In this document: positions 39,505 to 48,767 of the stretch, one piece after another | How the letters are laid out: every line of letters begins with the position of its first letter | How positions within the stretch are numbered: the stretch's first letter is position 1 | DNA from: Methanoplanus limicola DSM 2279 | GTDB taxonomy: Archaea > Halobacteriota > Methanomicrobia > Methanomicrobiales > Methanomicrobiaceae | Direction: 5' to 3' | NCBI RefSeq assembly: GCF_000243255.1 | Contig: NZ_CM001436.1 | Location: 1,576,957 to 1,640,956, forward strand | DNA length: 64,000 nucleotides | The notes under the pieces: generated by a model | What the model saw: the letters and a program-made list of their open reading frames with translations, nothing else | Told to the model about the DNA's origin: nothing | Databases searched by the model: none | Made by a program: the position numbers and the translations under genes

Positions 39505-40742
39505 CCCAAAATCCTCCGTGTCTTTTCAACAGACATTTTATGAAGTTCTGATTTGGTGAGCATTTTACTTCCCATACCACAATCTGTATTCCTGACAACC
39601 GTAATTCTGTCTGTGCATGACATGCAGGGATCAATTGAGGCAATTATTATTGGAATATCTGCAATCTGTTCGCCACGGAGAATCTCAAGCCATGACATCT
39701 GATTGGAGTACGTTGAAGCCTTGACCTTCCACGAATATGGTGCGTCAGCCTTCTGCATCCGTACATAATGCAGGCATTCTCCTCTGGGTGCTTCAACCCT
39801 TCCAACCGCTTCTCCTTCTGCTTTTTTGCAGGCCGCAAGCAGTTTTGGCATTTTTTCTTCCCACAAAACCGACCCGTCCTCCATCTGTGAGATGCACTGC
39901 CGGATAATCGAAACAGACTGACCGACCTCAAGCAGCCGGACAACAATTCTGTCATACACATCCCCGGTTATTTTATCAGTGTACACATCCGGCAGTATAA
40001 CATCAAATTTCACATCTCCATAGGCTGCATAAGGCGAATCGGCCCTGACATCCATACTGACACCGCTTGCACGGGCAGTCGGGCCTACGGTGCACAACTC
40101 AAGGGCTGCTTTGTATGTAAGAATCCCGCAGTGCCTGCACCTGACAGTGATAGACTTATCATGCAGAAATAATTTCAGCAGTTTGTCAAGCAGATTCTCA
40201 TAATATGAAAGTCCTTCTTCAATTCTTTGATATTTGTGCGGTTCAATGTCCCTTCTGACGCCTCCTACCTGAACAATCCCGTAATTGATCCTGTTTCCGG
40301 TGATGAGTTCCAGAAGGTCCATAGACTCCTCCCTCACACGCCATGCCAGATTGAAGAGTGTGTCAAAGCCAAGTTCATGTGCAGCAACTCCGGCCCAGAG
40401 TATATGTGACTGTATCCTCTCAAACTCGGCAAGGATAGTCCTGATATAATGTGCCCTCTCCGGAACTTCAATGCCAGCGATCTGCTCGACTGCCTTTGCA
40501 AAAGAGAGGGTGTGCGACACTCCGCAGATCCCGCATATCCTGTCAGTCAGGTGAACGATCTGAACCGGATTTCTGCGCATGCCCATCCATTCGATACCCC
40601 TGTGCACCTTACCCGGCTCAAAATCCAGATCTTCAATAACCTCACCGTTCATCTTAAATGTGAAATGAACCGGTTCTTTCAGTGATGGGTGTGTCGGGCC
40701 AATCGGGATATTATATGTGGGTCTTTTTGAAGGGTCACTCAT
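39501..40742 (-). CDS. mbhL: [NiFe] hydrogenase large subunit MbhL
   Basis: Catalytic subunit, 413 aa, homologous to NuoD. All four nickel-iron ligands are present: RICGIC (C70, C73) and DPCMSC (C373, C376). This separates it from the sulfane reductase Mbs and from complex I, which lack some of them, so H2 oxidation or production with ferredoxin is expected. The arginine and glutamate around the site (RGIEWMGM, FERIQSH) are kept. Its start overlaps mbhK by 8 bases. Confidence 0.94.
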   Translation of the reverse strand: MSDPSKRPTYNIPIGPTHPSLKEPVHFTFKMNGEVIEDLDFEPGKVHRGIEWMGMRRNPVQIVHLTDRICGICGVSHTLSFAKAVEQIAGIEVPERAHYIRTILAEFERIQSHILWAGVAAHELGFDTLFNLAWRVREESMDLLELITGNRINYGIVQVGGVRRDIEPHKYQRIEEGLSYYENLLDKLLKLFLHDKSITVRCRHCGILTYKAALELCTVGPTARASGVSMDVRADSPYAAYGDVKFDVILPDVYTDKITGDVYDRIVVRLLEVGQSVSIIRQCISQMEDGSVLWEEKMPKLLAACKKAEGEAVGRVEAPRGECLHYVRMQKADAPYSWKVKASTYSNQMSWLEILRGEQIADIPIIIASIDPCMSCTDRITVVRNTDCGMGSKMLTKSELHKMSVEKTRRILG

Positions 40743-41484
40743 TTTTGTTCACCTGCTGTCTTTCAGATGAGTTATTATTTTCTCCGGATTTCTCACCTGC
40801 CGGCTTTGAGCCTTCAGTTTCATCTGCTTTTAACGGGGAATCATTTTCCTTTCCGGAATTATTTCCATCTTTTCCATCTCTCGTAGAACCCGTTTTTTTC
40901 TTCTCCTTTGGCTTTACAGGAGGATTTGGCCTGCCTGTGGGTCTCTCTGATTTCCAGAGGTTTTTTATCATTGAATCAGGAATGCCACATTCATCCTTTC
41001 TCCAGGGATATACATCTTCAGGAAAATCAGGGGGGAGAAAGAGCCTGCGTCTGTCAGGAATACCTTCAACTGTAATCCCGATCATCTCCTGCTTCTCTCT
41101 TTCTGTATATACCGCCCCGGGAATGAGATCTGAGATTGTGGGGATGACCGGATCCTTTTTGGGTACCGGTACAGTAAAGTAAATCGCTTTTTCAGACCCG
41201 TAAAGACCAAAAAATATGTAGAAATGGTAGATCAGTTCTATCTCATCTCCGGCGTCAACAGCAGAGATCACTCCAAGATGGGGAAAGTCAATGTCAATTA
41301 CCTCTCTGACAGCATCATGTATTACTTCCCTTTCGATTTTCATCCAGAGGGATTCATTCCTCTTTCCTGCCCTTCCTTCGGCGTGAATCTTTACTTCAGA
41401 GGATATTACCTTTCTGCCAAGTGAACTCTTAAGTCTCTCTTCAACCTCTGAAATATCCAGAACTATCCTCTTAGCTGCAGTCAT
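40735..41484 (-). CDS. mbhK: Hydrogenase subunit MbhK (NuoC-like) with charged tail
   Basis: Residues 1-175 are NuoC/MbhK-like, ending with GIPDRRRLFLPPDFPEDVYPW, the conserved C-terminal signature of the family. A tail of about 60 residues follows, rich in Lys, Asn, Ser, Glu and Gly (KPKEKKKTGSTRDGKDG, ERQQVNKNE), of low complexity and surely disordered. MbhK of thermococci ends near residue 175, so the tail is an addition. Coupled by ATGA overlap to mbhJ. Confidence 0.88.
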   Translation of the reverse strand: MTAAKRIVLDISEVEERLKSSLGRKVISSEVKIHAEGRAGKRNESLWMKIEREVIHDAVREVIDIDFPHLGVISAVDAGDEIELIYHFYIFFGLYGSEKAIYFTVPVPKKDPVIPTISDLIPGAVYTEREKQEMIGITVEGIPDRRRLFLPPDFPEDVYPWRKDECGIPDSMIKNLWKSERPTGRPNPPVKPKEKKKTGSTRDGKDGNNSGKENDSPLKADETEGSKPAGEKSGENNNSSERQQVNKNE

Positions 41485-41915
41485 CTCTTCTCCCCCTCAA
41501 GCCTCTCAAGTTTTGATATCGCTTTCACAACACCGTCAATTATTGCTTCGGGCCGCGGTGCACATCCGGGCACATATATATCAACCGGAATAACATCACC
41601 GACAGGGCCGTCAAGGTTGTAGGAATCAAAAAAAACCCCTCCTGACTGCCCGCAGGAACCGATGCAGATTACAACCTTCGGATCAGCCATCTGAAGATAG
41701 ACTCTTCTGAGCCGGTCTGCCATTGCATGAACTACCGGCCCTGTAACAAGAAGGACATCGGCATGCCTTGGTGACCCTACAAGCTTCATTCCAAACCTCT
41801 CTGGGTCATATCTGGGCATCAGGGTTGCAATTATCTCAATATCACAACCATTGCACGATCCGGAATTGAAGTGAAATAACCACAGTGACCTGTTAAACGA
41901 TTCTGAAAGCCTCAT
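41481..41915 (-). CDS. mbhJ: [NiFe] hydrogenase small subunit MbhJ
   Basis: A 144-aa NuoB homologue carrying the proximal 4Fe-4S cluster: CNGC (C21, C24), CIGSC (C84/C88) and PGC (C118). It transfers electrons between MbhN and the catalytic subunit MbhL. ATGA overlaps at both ends place it in the operon between mbhI and mbhK. Confidence 0.93.
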   Translation of the reverse strand: MRLSESFNRSLWLFHFNSGSCNGCDIEIIATLMPRYDPERFGMKLVGSPRHADVLLVTGPVVHAMADRLRRVYLQMADPKVVICIGSCGQSGGVFFDSYNLDGPVGDVIPVDIYVPGCAPRPEAIIDGVVKAISKLERLEGEKR

Positions 41916-42265
41916 AACAGATCGCCTCCAAGAATAATTACCATTATAAGGGCCATAGCTCCGAGAAACCAGAGAATATAATCAGTCAAAATTCCGGTAT
42001 GAACCGGAATAAGAATATCATAATATCTTTTAAGTGCTTTTGTAAAACCCCAGTACATATTTCCGGCACGGATGTGTACATCACCTTTATCCGGTTCGGC
42101 ATTGCCTGACAGATATGGTTTTACCTGTTCTGTATAACTCTTGTAGTCTGATTCACCCATCAAAAGGAAAATCCAGGATATTATAAGCGCGACTATAAAT
42201 CCGATAATCCAGTATAACGGACTCCAGGCACCATATTCCGTATACAGTGTCTCGGGCAGGACCAT
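41912..42265 (-). CDS. mbhI: Membrane-bound hydrogenase subunit MbhI
   Basis: A 117-aa membrane protein with two hydrophobic segments (about 15-36 and 85-110) and a polar middle part. Position and size match MbhI, which in thermococci links the antiporter and hydrogenase modules. The ATG at 42265 has GGAGGT seven bases upstream, inside the last codons of mbhH; the frame from 42280 is therefore shortened. Confidence 0.85.
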   Translation of the reverse strand: MVLPETLYTEYGAWSPLYWIIGFIVALIISWIFLLMGESDYKSYTEQVKPYLSGNAEPDKGDVHIRAGNMYWGFTKALKRYYDILIPVHTGILTDYILWFLGAMALIMVIILGGDLL

Positions 42266-42266
42266 T

Positions 42267-43841
42267 TCAGCTACCTCCAAGAACTGCCGATATGTATCCG
42301 TCCTGATTTACAAGGGCATTTGTTGCGGGTGTAATCAGAACATCTACCACTGCCTGCGGATATACTCCAAAGAAAAATATAAGTAATGCAAGAATACCCA
42401 TTCCAATCAGCATAGGACGTGGAACTTCCCTGACATTTTCATACTCGGGAAGTTTAGGCCCCATAAAGATTGAATGAAATACCTTTACAAAGGACGCAAG
42501 TGTCAGAACCGACACTATCATTACAATTATAGATAGTACCGGATTAAACACGAAGATAGACTTATAAATCAGAAGTTTTGATGAAAAACCGTTTAAAGGC
42601 GGAATTCCGGCAATTGCCAGTGCACCTATAATAAAAAATAGCATGGTCCACTTCATATTGTGCCCAAGACCGCCGAGTTTATTCATATTTCTTGTCCTCG
42701 TCCTGTAAAAGACTGCACCTGCGGTTAGAAAGAGCAGACTCGCATAAATTGCATGGTTGATGATATGGAATATTCCTCCTTCTATAGCAGTTATCCCGAT
42801 ATTATTCATCATTATGTCATCACCAAGTACTGCAAGGCCAACACCAACTCCAAGGAGCATATATCCTGTTTGCGATACTGCATGGTAGGCCATAAGCCTC
42901 TTTACATCTTTCTGCGGGATAGCCATTGTGACACCTATAACCATTGATAAAATTCCGGTTATAATTATTATCCAGCCTAAAAGGGCCCAGTTGAGCGTTA
43001 TATTATATATAGTAAAGATAACCCTGAAGAGTCCGTAAAGGCTTGCCTGGCTTGCAACAACCAGAAATGCAGTTGCAGATGAAGGTGCCATAGAATAGCC
43101 GTCAGGTGTCCAGAAGTGCATAGGCACTGCACCGGATTTCATCGCAAGTGCAGCAACCATCAGCACAAGTGCAATTTTATCCAGCATCCCGTACTGTATA
43201 TTATCTGCAATTACTGCCATATTGAGTGCGTCATACTGCCCATAGAAAAGCCCGACAGCGAAGAGAATCATGAGGCAGCTCAGAGTTGATAATACTGCAT
43301 ATTTAAGTCCGGCCTCGACTGCAACCCCTTTATCAACCCTGCAGGCAACAAGGGCAGCTCCTGCAAGTGAGTTTATCTCCAGAAATACAAAGAAGTTAAA
43401 CAGATCTCCAGTACAGACCATGCCTAAAATTCCGGCCTGCATCAGAAGAATAAGTGCAAAATAGTTATCTTTTATGGAAAGTCCCGAATCTGATACTATT
43501 GAATACAGAGCAACGGTAAAACCAACTATAGATGCAGATACTGCCATAAAGGCACTCATTGCATCAACAGTAAAAATAATCCTGAATGGAATTCCGCCTG
43601 AATCCTGAGGAACTGTAAGGGAAGGGCTGGATGCACCAAATGTATAGACTACAGTTCCAAAGGAGAGAACCTCGTATGTCAGGAGTAATGCTACAGCAAG
43701 AGTTGCAAGACTTATCAGAATAAACCAGAGAGATCTTAAAGAATCACTGAACCTGCCTGCAATGGGTACTGTAAATGCGCCAATCAGAGGCACTGCAATA
43801 AGAAGTGCAGGGAGATTGTCCATAATCACTGCCGGAATCAT
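42267..43841 (-). CDS. mbhH: Antiporter-like subunit MbhH (MnhD/NuoN-like)
   Basis: A 524-aa protein with about 14 transmembrane helices. FVFLEINSLAGAALVA and KSGAVPMHFWTPDGYSMAPS contain the key glutamate and lysine of the proton/sodium-translocating family; LMAYHAVSQTGYMLLG is another signature. It is the large ion-translocating subunit. ATGA overlap with mbhG. Confidence 0.93.
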   Translation of the reverse strand: MIPAVIMDNLPALLIAVPLIGAFTVPIAGRFSDSLRSLWFILISLATLAVALLLTYEVLSFGTVVYTFGASSPSLTVPQDSGGIPFRIIFTVDAMSAFMAVSASIVGFTVALYSIVSDSGLSIKDNYFALILLMQAGILGMVCTGDLFNFFVFLEINSLAGAALVACRVDKGVAVEAGLKYAVLSTLSCLMILFAVGLFYGQYDALNMAVIADNIQYGMLDKIALVLMVAALAMKSGAVPMHFWTPDGYSMAPSSATAFLVVASQASLYGLFRVIFTIYNITLNWALLGWIIIITGILSMVIGVTMAIPQKDVKRLMAYHAVSQTGYMLLGVGVGLAVLGDDIMMNNIGITAIEGGIFHIINHAIYASLLFLTAGAVFYRTRTRNMNKLGGLGHNMKWTMLFFIIGALAIAGIPPLNGFSSKLLIYKSIFVFNPVLSIIVMIVSVLTLASFVKVFHSIFMGPKLPEYENVREVPRPMLIGMGILALLIFFFGVYPQAVVDVLITPATNALVNQDGYISAVLGGS

Positions 43842-44185
43842 CCCCGAAGCCTCCTTACCTCATCGACATCGGCAGTGCCGTATTTTTTGTATATTATTAT
43901 CACAAATGACAGAAGAAGAGCGGTTGTTGCAATCCCGATTACAATATTTGTAAGCGTCATCGCCTGGACAACCGGGTATGACATTGTGCCCGGTTCTGCA
44001 TTGGTAAATATAGGTGCAGAAGATCCGTATATGTATCCCGTTGAAACCAGAAACAGATTAACACCCGCTTCCGCCAGTGCCAGCCCCATAATAATTTTTA
44101 TCAGTTTTTTTTGAGTGACCATTATCACAATCCCGATAATGATAATAATTCCGGCTGCAAAATACGGAAAATTCTGAAGAATCAT
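43838..44185 (-). CDS. mbhG: Antiporter-like subunit MbhG (MnhC/NuoK-like)
   Basis: A 115-aa protein with three transmembrane helices, homologous to MnhC and NuoK (GLALAEAGVNLFLVS; ALTLTNIVIGIATTALLLS-like region VQAMTLTNIVIGIATTAL). It contains the buried glutamate expected for ion transfer. One base after mbhF, with GAGG upstream of the ATG. Confidence 0.92.
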   Translation of the reverse strand: MILQNFPYFAAGIIIIIGIVIMVTQKKLIKIIMGLALAEAGVNLFLVSTGYIYGSSAPIFTNAEPGTMSYPVVQAMTLTNIVIGIATTALLLSFVIIIYKKYGTADVDEVRRLRG

Positions 44186-44186
44186 A

Positions 44187-44651
44187 TCATGATTCCTCCT
44201 TAATCCCGTGAAGCATATAAAGAATAATCACACTCATAGCCCCAAAAACTTCAATACCTACTGCAATATTCATCACCGGAATGACACCCGCAGTATTCAG
44301 AAAACCAGGATTTGCCCCGTAAGTTACAGTATCTCCAAAAATTATCCCGCCATTGGCAAGCCAGTTGAAGAAGAATGCTGACCCTGAAAGGACTGCTGTG
44401 AATGCTGTGAATATGAAGAGCAGAAGGCCAAGATACTCTAAATTTTTCATCGTTTCAGACTTAAAAATCTCTGAAATTCTTTCGTACCGGTTTGCGGCAA
44501 TCATGAGTACAATTCCGGTTGCGACAACAGCCCCGCCCTGAAAACCTCCTCCGGGTGTCAGATGACCATGGATTATTATGTAAAACCCGAATACAAGAAT
44601 AAACGGCAGGATAATATTCGCCGATGTCCGGACAATTTTACTCATATTCAT
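44187..44651 (-). CDS. mbhF: Antiporter-like subunit MbhF (MnhB-like)
   Basis: A 154-aa membrane protein of the MnhB family: [20 protein letters not shown] is the family signature, with four transmembrane helices. The ATG at 44651 has GGAGGATG nine bases upstream, within mbhE; the frame from 44660 would have no room for that site. Confidence 0.9.
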   Translation of the reverse strand: MNMSKIVRTSANIILPFILVFGFYIIIHGHLTPGGGFQGGAVVATGIVLMIAANRYERISEIFKSETMKNLEYLGLLLFIFTAFTAVLSGSAFFFNWLANGGIIFGDTVTYGANPGFLNTAGVIPVMNIAVGIEVFGAMSVIILYMLHGIKEES

Positions 44652-44928
44652 ACTCTTCATCCTCCCCTCTTTTCCTGAAAATAAGAGTTACACCTATAAC
44701 AGCAGTAAAAAGGACAGTTGCCTCACCGAGAGTGTCAAATCCCCTGAAATCAAAGACAACACCTGATACGATATTATTTGCTCCGGCCATCTCCTGACCG
44801 TTTTCTATAATGTAACTGTCCATATCTCCGTTAGCCGGACTGCCGAATTCAAGGGTAGCAGCCGGGAGAATAAATGCTCCTGCAATAATTATGATTATGA
44901 CTGATGTCAGGATCTTTTTTGCATTCAT
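44638..44928 (-). CDS. mbhE: Antiporter-like subunit MbhE
   Basis: A 96-aa protein with two hydrophobic segments (residues 5-25 and 62-84) and the conserved [19 protein letters not shown], as in MbhE and the C-terminal part of MnhA. The tail is acidic ([10 protein letters not shown]). ATGA overlap with mbhD. Confidence 0.88.
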   Translation of the reverse strand: MNAKKILTSVIIIIIAGAFILPAATLEFGSPANGDMDSYIIENGQEMAGANNIVSGVVFDFRGFDTLGEATVLFTAVIGVTLIFRKRGEDEEYEYE

Positions 44929-45197
44929 CTTAAGGCCTCCCTCTCTTCATCATCCGCATCTGTCCCGCGAATAGCAATGACAAAAATTGCTGTTGTAAGG
45001 CCTGCACCGATTCCGGCTTCAGCAATTGCAACATCAGGCGCCTGGAGCAGGTAAAATTCAAGTGAGAGGAGAAAACTGAAAACTCCGAATGCAATCGCTG
45101 CCGAAAGGAGATTTTTAAGGTGATATATTGCTAAGGCAGAGATAACAAGCCCTGTAAGCAGAATGGCATGGAATATAAGTACTGGATCAACTGTCAT
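44925..45197 (-). CDS. mbhD: Antiporter-like subunit MbhD (DUF4040)
   Basis: A 90-aa membrane protein with three helices and [20 protein letters not shown], the DUF4040 signature that corresponds to the NuoJ-like part of MnhA. GGAGG six bases before the ATG, within the end of mbhC. Confidence 0.9.
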   Translation of the reverse strand: MTVDPVLIFHAILLTGLVISALAIYHLKNLLSAAIAFGVFSFLLSLEFYLLQAPDVAIAEAGIGAGLTTAIFVIAIRGTDADDEEREALR

Positions 45198-45552
45198 CGG
45201 AAACCTCCGAAAGTCTGTCTACAACCGATGGATTGGGTTTCTGACCGGATTTATATGCAGCCCTTGCAATTGCATGTGACCCAACTGAATTTGTGAATGC
45301 AAGTGCTATAAGGACAATAATTATGTTCGCTGCAAGGTCAATAAACCGGTTGTCTGCCATAGTTAAGTATTCAGATATACAGTACACAATCCCTGCAAGG
45401 CAGATAAATATCGTTCCGAATGTGGTCATCTTTGTCTCTGCATGAAGCCTTGTATAGACATCCGGAAATCTCAGAATTCCGATTACCCCGAGTGCATTGA
45501 ATGCCAGTCCTATGGCCAGAAAAACCGGTATAAGAATGCCGGAAATGTTCAT
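45187..45552 (-). CDS. mbhC: Antiporter-like subunit MbhC (MnhG-like)
   Basis: A 121-aa MnhG-family protein: GVIGILRFPDVYTRLHAETK is the family signature, with three transmembrane helices and a polar C-terminus. Coupled to mbhB by ATGA and to mbhD by an 11-base overlap. Confidence 0.91.
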   Translation of the reverse strand: MNISGILIPVFLAIGLAFNALGVIGILRFPDVYTRLHAETKMTTFGTIFICLAGIVYCISEYLTMADNRFIDLAANIIIVLIALAFTNSVGSHAIARAAYKSGQKPNPSVVDRLSEVSDDS

Positions 45553-45806
45553 ATTTCTCCTCCAAGGTATTTGGATATGAACAAGGTCCCGACAAAGGAC
45601 AGGAGGGCATAGACTATCGCAACCTCAACGAAGAAGAGCTCCCCAAAGAATATGCCTAAGATTACCATCAGTGCAACGGTCAGGGTGTTTATTGAATCAA
45701 AGGCTACAACCCTGTCAGGTGATGTAGGGCCGGCAAAAAGCCTGACCATTGCCAGGAGGATCAGCATGACAAGGAAAATCGCCGGAATTATCCAGATTCC
45801 TTTCAT
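45549..45806 (-). CDS. mbhB: Antiporter-like subunit MbhB (MnhF-like)
   Basis: An 85-aa MnhF-family protein with three transmembrane helices and GPTSPDRVVAFDSINTLTV, the MnhF signature. The ATG at 45806 overlaps the mbhA stop (ATGA) and has GGAG nine bases upstream, so the longer frame from 45827 is rejected. Confidence 0.91.
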   Translation of the reverse strand: MKGIWIIPAIFLVMLILLAMVRLFAGPTSPDRVVAFDSINTLTVALMVILGIFFGELFFVEVAIVYALLSFVGTLFISKYLGGEI

Positions 45807-46333
45807 TCTGTAATTCTCCTGACCCACTCTTTAAGGTTAAAATAAGAGAAGAGGTATTTATCATCCGTTATTTTTCTGTCCTCCACACCCGTTGGGACAT
45901 TTATCATATGGATAAAGAGGTCTCCGGACTCTTCATCTGTATCAACGGTCAGGGTTCCGGGAGTGAGAGTTATTGAATTTGCCAGGATTGTAATGCCCAG
46001 GTCACTCTTAAGCCCCGGTGAAATTCTGACAATTCCAGGGCGTATATTTCCGGTAATCACTCTTGCGGCAACGTCCAGGTTTGCCCTTGTCATCTCTGTG
46101 AAGAAAGGAATTATGTAGGCAATCAGTAAAATCCATCTTGCGGGATTTGCCATGCGGTAATTTTTGCTACCGCAGAAGAACCTCCCGGATATTAGACCAG
46201 TCAGCCCTGCAACAATAATTCCGGCTACAATTTCCCCATAAGACCAAATACCAGGTACATCATTTCCGGACCCTGCGGTGAGGAAGAGGTACAGAAGGAA
46301 TGCAAACAGCGCAGTTATCAGAATAGGTCTCAT
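45803..46333 (-). CDS. mbhA: Antiporter-like subunit MbhA (MnhE-like)
   Basis: First gene of the mbh operon, 176 aa, MnhE family: N-terminal hydrophobic part, then a soluble domain with ANSITLTPGTLTVDTDEESG and LFIHMINVPTG, both family landmarks. The ATG at 46333 is preferred; the frame from 46363 begins with GTG and adds residues without homology. The operon promoter should lie in 46340-46500. Confidence 0.9.
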   Translation of the reverse strand: MRPILITALFAFLLYLFLTAGSGNDVPGIWSYGEIVAGIIVAGLTGLISGRFFCGSKNYRMANPARWILLIAYIIPFFTEMTRANLDVAARVITGNIRPGIVRISPGLKSDLGITILANSITLTPGTLTVDTDEESGDLFIHMINVPTGVEDRKITDDKYLFSYFNLKEWVRRITE

Positions 46334-46507
46334 ATTATCACCAGAGAAATCCGGATTAGTCACAAATTTTAAAAATCTGAAACTTACACAATCAGATATG
46401 TAAGAATATATATTATGATAATTAATTATGATTTCGGTGACATGAATAAAAAAAGGTACTGCAAAAAACGACCTCTTTTATCCGGTTAAAACCAGATATT
46501 AAGGATA

Positions 46508-47914
46508 ATGTCCAAAGCATTTCTTGGAAAACTTGTCCTGAACTGGTGCGATGCCTGTCATACTCCTGTTCTGGGGAAAAAATGCTCATGCGGTGCAGAG
46601 ACCAGACAGGTCTCTGTTACACCACCCGGCGACATCAGGCCGGCATTTGAGAAGGATATTGAGCATATCAATAAAATATATTCTGAATATTTCGGCACCA
46701 TACTCATTCCGGAAGGTCACCTTGTAATCCTCAATAAAGTTCCTGATAAGGATCGGATGGAGGAGGTTATCATGGGTGGAGCAGTCGTCTGTGCCATACG
46801 CTATCTTCCGGATGAGAAGAGATGGGAAGTTCTGCCGCGTGTCCATGCATCACAGTATTTCAGACCGGAGAAAGGCTATGTAATAGCTGACAATGGTGCA
46901 GTAGAACCTGTTAAATCCGGAACAAGTCTTTTAGCCCCCGGTCTTGTGAATATGCATCCGGATGTGAAAGCCGGAGATGAAGTATTCCTGGTTTCAAGAG
47001 ATATGGAAGCTATAGCTGTCGGAAGGTCGAAGGTCGGATATGAAGAATCAAAGGAGATGGAGAGAGGGCAGATTGTCAGGACCAGAAAGCCAAAACCCTC
47101 GGTGTGCGTACCCGGCGCTGCAACCTGGGATGATGCAGTAAATTCCAATAAATATATTATGGACAGTCATGAGTCCGAAGCAGTAAGATTTACAAATTCT
47201 GTAGTTGAAAAAAACCCGAATATGCCTGCAACTGTCTCGTATTCCGGCGGAAAGGACAGCCTTGCAACACTTCTGATTGTTCTGAAGGCAATCGGCAAAG
47301 TTCCGCTGATATTTTCAGATACAGGACTTGAATTTCCTGAGACCTACAAAAATATAACTGATGTTTCTGAAAAATACGGACTTGAGATTATAAATACAAG
47401 TGGCGCTGAAGAATTTATTAATAAATTTGAAATTCATGGCCCGCCTGCGGTGGATGTCAGATGGTGCTGCGCCGTATGCAAACTTAACCCTGTAAAGTCC
47501 ATCATCACCGAAAAATGGGGTGAATGCCTTTCATTTATCGGACAGAGAAAATATGAATCACTTGCAAGGATGAAAAGCCCCCGCATATGGCGTAATTTCA
47601 AGGTGCAGGTGCAGCTTTCTGCCGCACCGATACAGCACTGGACAGCAATGCATGTGTTTCTCTATCTCTTCAGGGAAGGGGCACCTTATAATGAACTTTA
47701 TGAAGAGAGGATAGACAGAATCGGGTGTTTCATGTGTCCGTCAAGTGACCTTGCAACATTTGAGATTATTAAGGAAAATTACCCTGAACTCTGGAGTACA
47801 TGGGAAGAGAAGCTGAATTCATGGAAGGAGAAGAACAATCTTTCTGAAGAATGGATTACAAAAGGAGAATGGAGAAAAAGAGGAGGACCGGATGACACAA
47901 GTAGCTATTCTTGA
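46508..47914 (+). CDS. PAPS-reductase-like sulfurtransferase with zinc ribbon and PUA domain
   Basis: A 468-aa archaeal protein with three parts: an N-terminal zinc ribbon (CDACH...CSCG, residues 14-28), a PUA-like RNA-binding domain (about 95-180, RWEVLPRVHASQYFRP), and an adenine-nucleotide alpha hydrolase domain with the PP-loop SYSGGKDSLATL at 244-255. Cysteines C320, C321, C324 (WCCAVC) and C407, C410 (GCFMC) are spaced like those that hold a 4Fe-4S cluster in APS reductases. The PUA domain argues for sulfur transfer to RNA rather than sulfate reduction. Its 3' end overlaps hisH by 23 bases. Confidence 0.85.
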   Translation: MSKAFLGKLVLNWCDACHTPVLGKKCSCGAETRQVSVTPPGDIRPAFEKDIEHINKIYSEYFGTILIPEGHLVILNKVPDKDRMEEVIMGGAVVCAIRYLPDEKRWEVLPRVHASQYFRPEKGYVIADNGAVEPVKSGTSLLAPGLVNMHPDVKAGDEVFLVSRDMEAIAVGRSKVGYEESKEMERGQIVRTRKPKPSVCVPGAATWDDAVNSNKYIMDSHESEAVRFTNSVVEKNPNMPATVSYSGGKDSLATLLIVLKAIGKVPLIFSDTGLEFPETYKNITDVSEKYGLEIINTSGAEEFINKFEIHGPPAVDVRWCCAVCKLNPVKSIITEKWGECLSFIGQRKYESLARMKSPRIWRNFKVQVQLSAAPIQHWTAMHVFLYLFREGAPYNELYEERIDRIGCFMCPSSDLATFEIIKENYPELWSTWEEKLNSWKEKNNLSEEWITKGEWRKRGGPDDTSSYS

Positions 47915-48497
47915 TTACGGGCTTGGGAATATAAGGAGTGTAAAGAAAGGCCTTGAAAAGGCCGGAGCAAAAGCTGTTATTACATCTGACTGTGAGGAGA
48001 TTATGGCATCTGACGGGGTTGTCCTTCCCGGAGTCGGGGCATTTTCGGAAGGGATGGAACAGTTGGATGATATGAAGGGCACTCTTTTTGAATTTGTTGA
48101 AAAACGCCCTGTTCTTGGCATATGTCTTGGAATGCAGATGCTTCTTGAAATAAGTGAGGAATATGGTATTCATGAGGGCCTTGGACTTGTACCCGGAAGA
48201 GTCAGGGGTTTTGAGAAGAAGGAGGGATTTAAAATTCCGCATATGGGCTGGAATAATCTGACTTTAACCGGCAGTGATCCTCTTTTTGAGGGCATAAAAG
48301 ATCAGACATATGTGTACTTTGTCCATTCATACTATGCAGATACAGCTCCGGAATATACAATCGCAGAAACTGATTATATCTGTCCTTTTTCATCAGCTGT
48401 CAGGAATAAGAATGCCTGGGGGACACAGTTCCACCCGGAAAAAAGCGGTGACGCCGGGCTTAAAATTCTTGAGAATTTTATCGCGATTGCTGACTGA
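47892..48497 (+). CDS. hisH: Imidazole glycerol phosphate synthase glutaminase subunit HisH
   Basis: Supplies ammonia to HisF in histidine synthesis. The 201-aa class I glutaminase shows ILDYGLGNIRSVKKGLE at the start, the nucleophile cysteine in LGICLGMQML (about residue 78) and the His-Glu pair in QFHPEKSGD (about 178-186). GAGGACCGG stands just before the ATG. Co-transcription with the unrelated sulfurtransferase gene upstream is likely because of the overlap; hisF is not in the window. Confidence 0.93.
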   Translation: MTQVAILDYGLGNIRSVKKGLEKAGAKAVITSDCEEIMASDGVVLPGVGAFSEGMEQLDDMKGTLFEFVEKRPVLGICLGMQMLLEISEEYGIHEGLGLVPGRVRGFEKKEGFKIPHMGWNNLTLTGSDPLFEGIKDQTYVYFVHSYYADTAPEYTIAETDYICPFSSAVRNKNAWGTQFHPEKSGDAGLKILENFIAIAD

Positions 48498-48708
48498 GGT
48501 CTATTTTAACCTGAATTTTTTCTTTTTTAAATTTTCAGGGCCGGCACAATTTGGGTTACATCCTAAAACCGGTTAATATATTATATTAGTAATATTGTTT
48601 TTTGGAAAATCATTGCATTGCCGGTATTGATTCCGGTCATTCCGGATTCTGCCGATATAAGTAATATCAAAAAAGTCACTCATGAGCCTGCGGGTTCACA
48701 GATGATGA

Positions 48709-48730
48709 ATGAAACAGTGCGCTGTTTCAT
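48709..48730. terminator. Perfect hairpin between converging genes
   Basis: ATGAAACAG (48709-48717) and CTGTTTCAT (48722-48730) pair perfectly over 9 bp with loop TGCG. It lies in the 270-base gap between the ends of hisH and the trmJ-like gene. No T-run follows on either side, so it may be a bidirectional terminator, an mRNA stability hairpin or a protein site. The rest of the gap (48498-48700) is AT-rich with no gene seen. Confidence 0.5.
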
Positions 48731-48767
48731 AGGATTATTTCAGAAAAATGGATAAGAACCTGAATTA

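Noticed and set aside
40682-41182. Plus-strand frame of 166 codons opposite mbhK
   Set aside because: Antisense shadow caused by the low-complexity mbhK tail; the operon overlaps support the minus strand.
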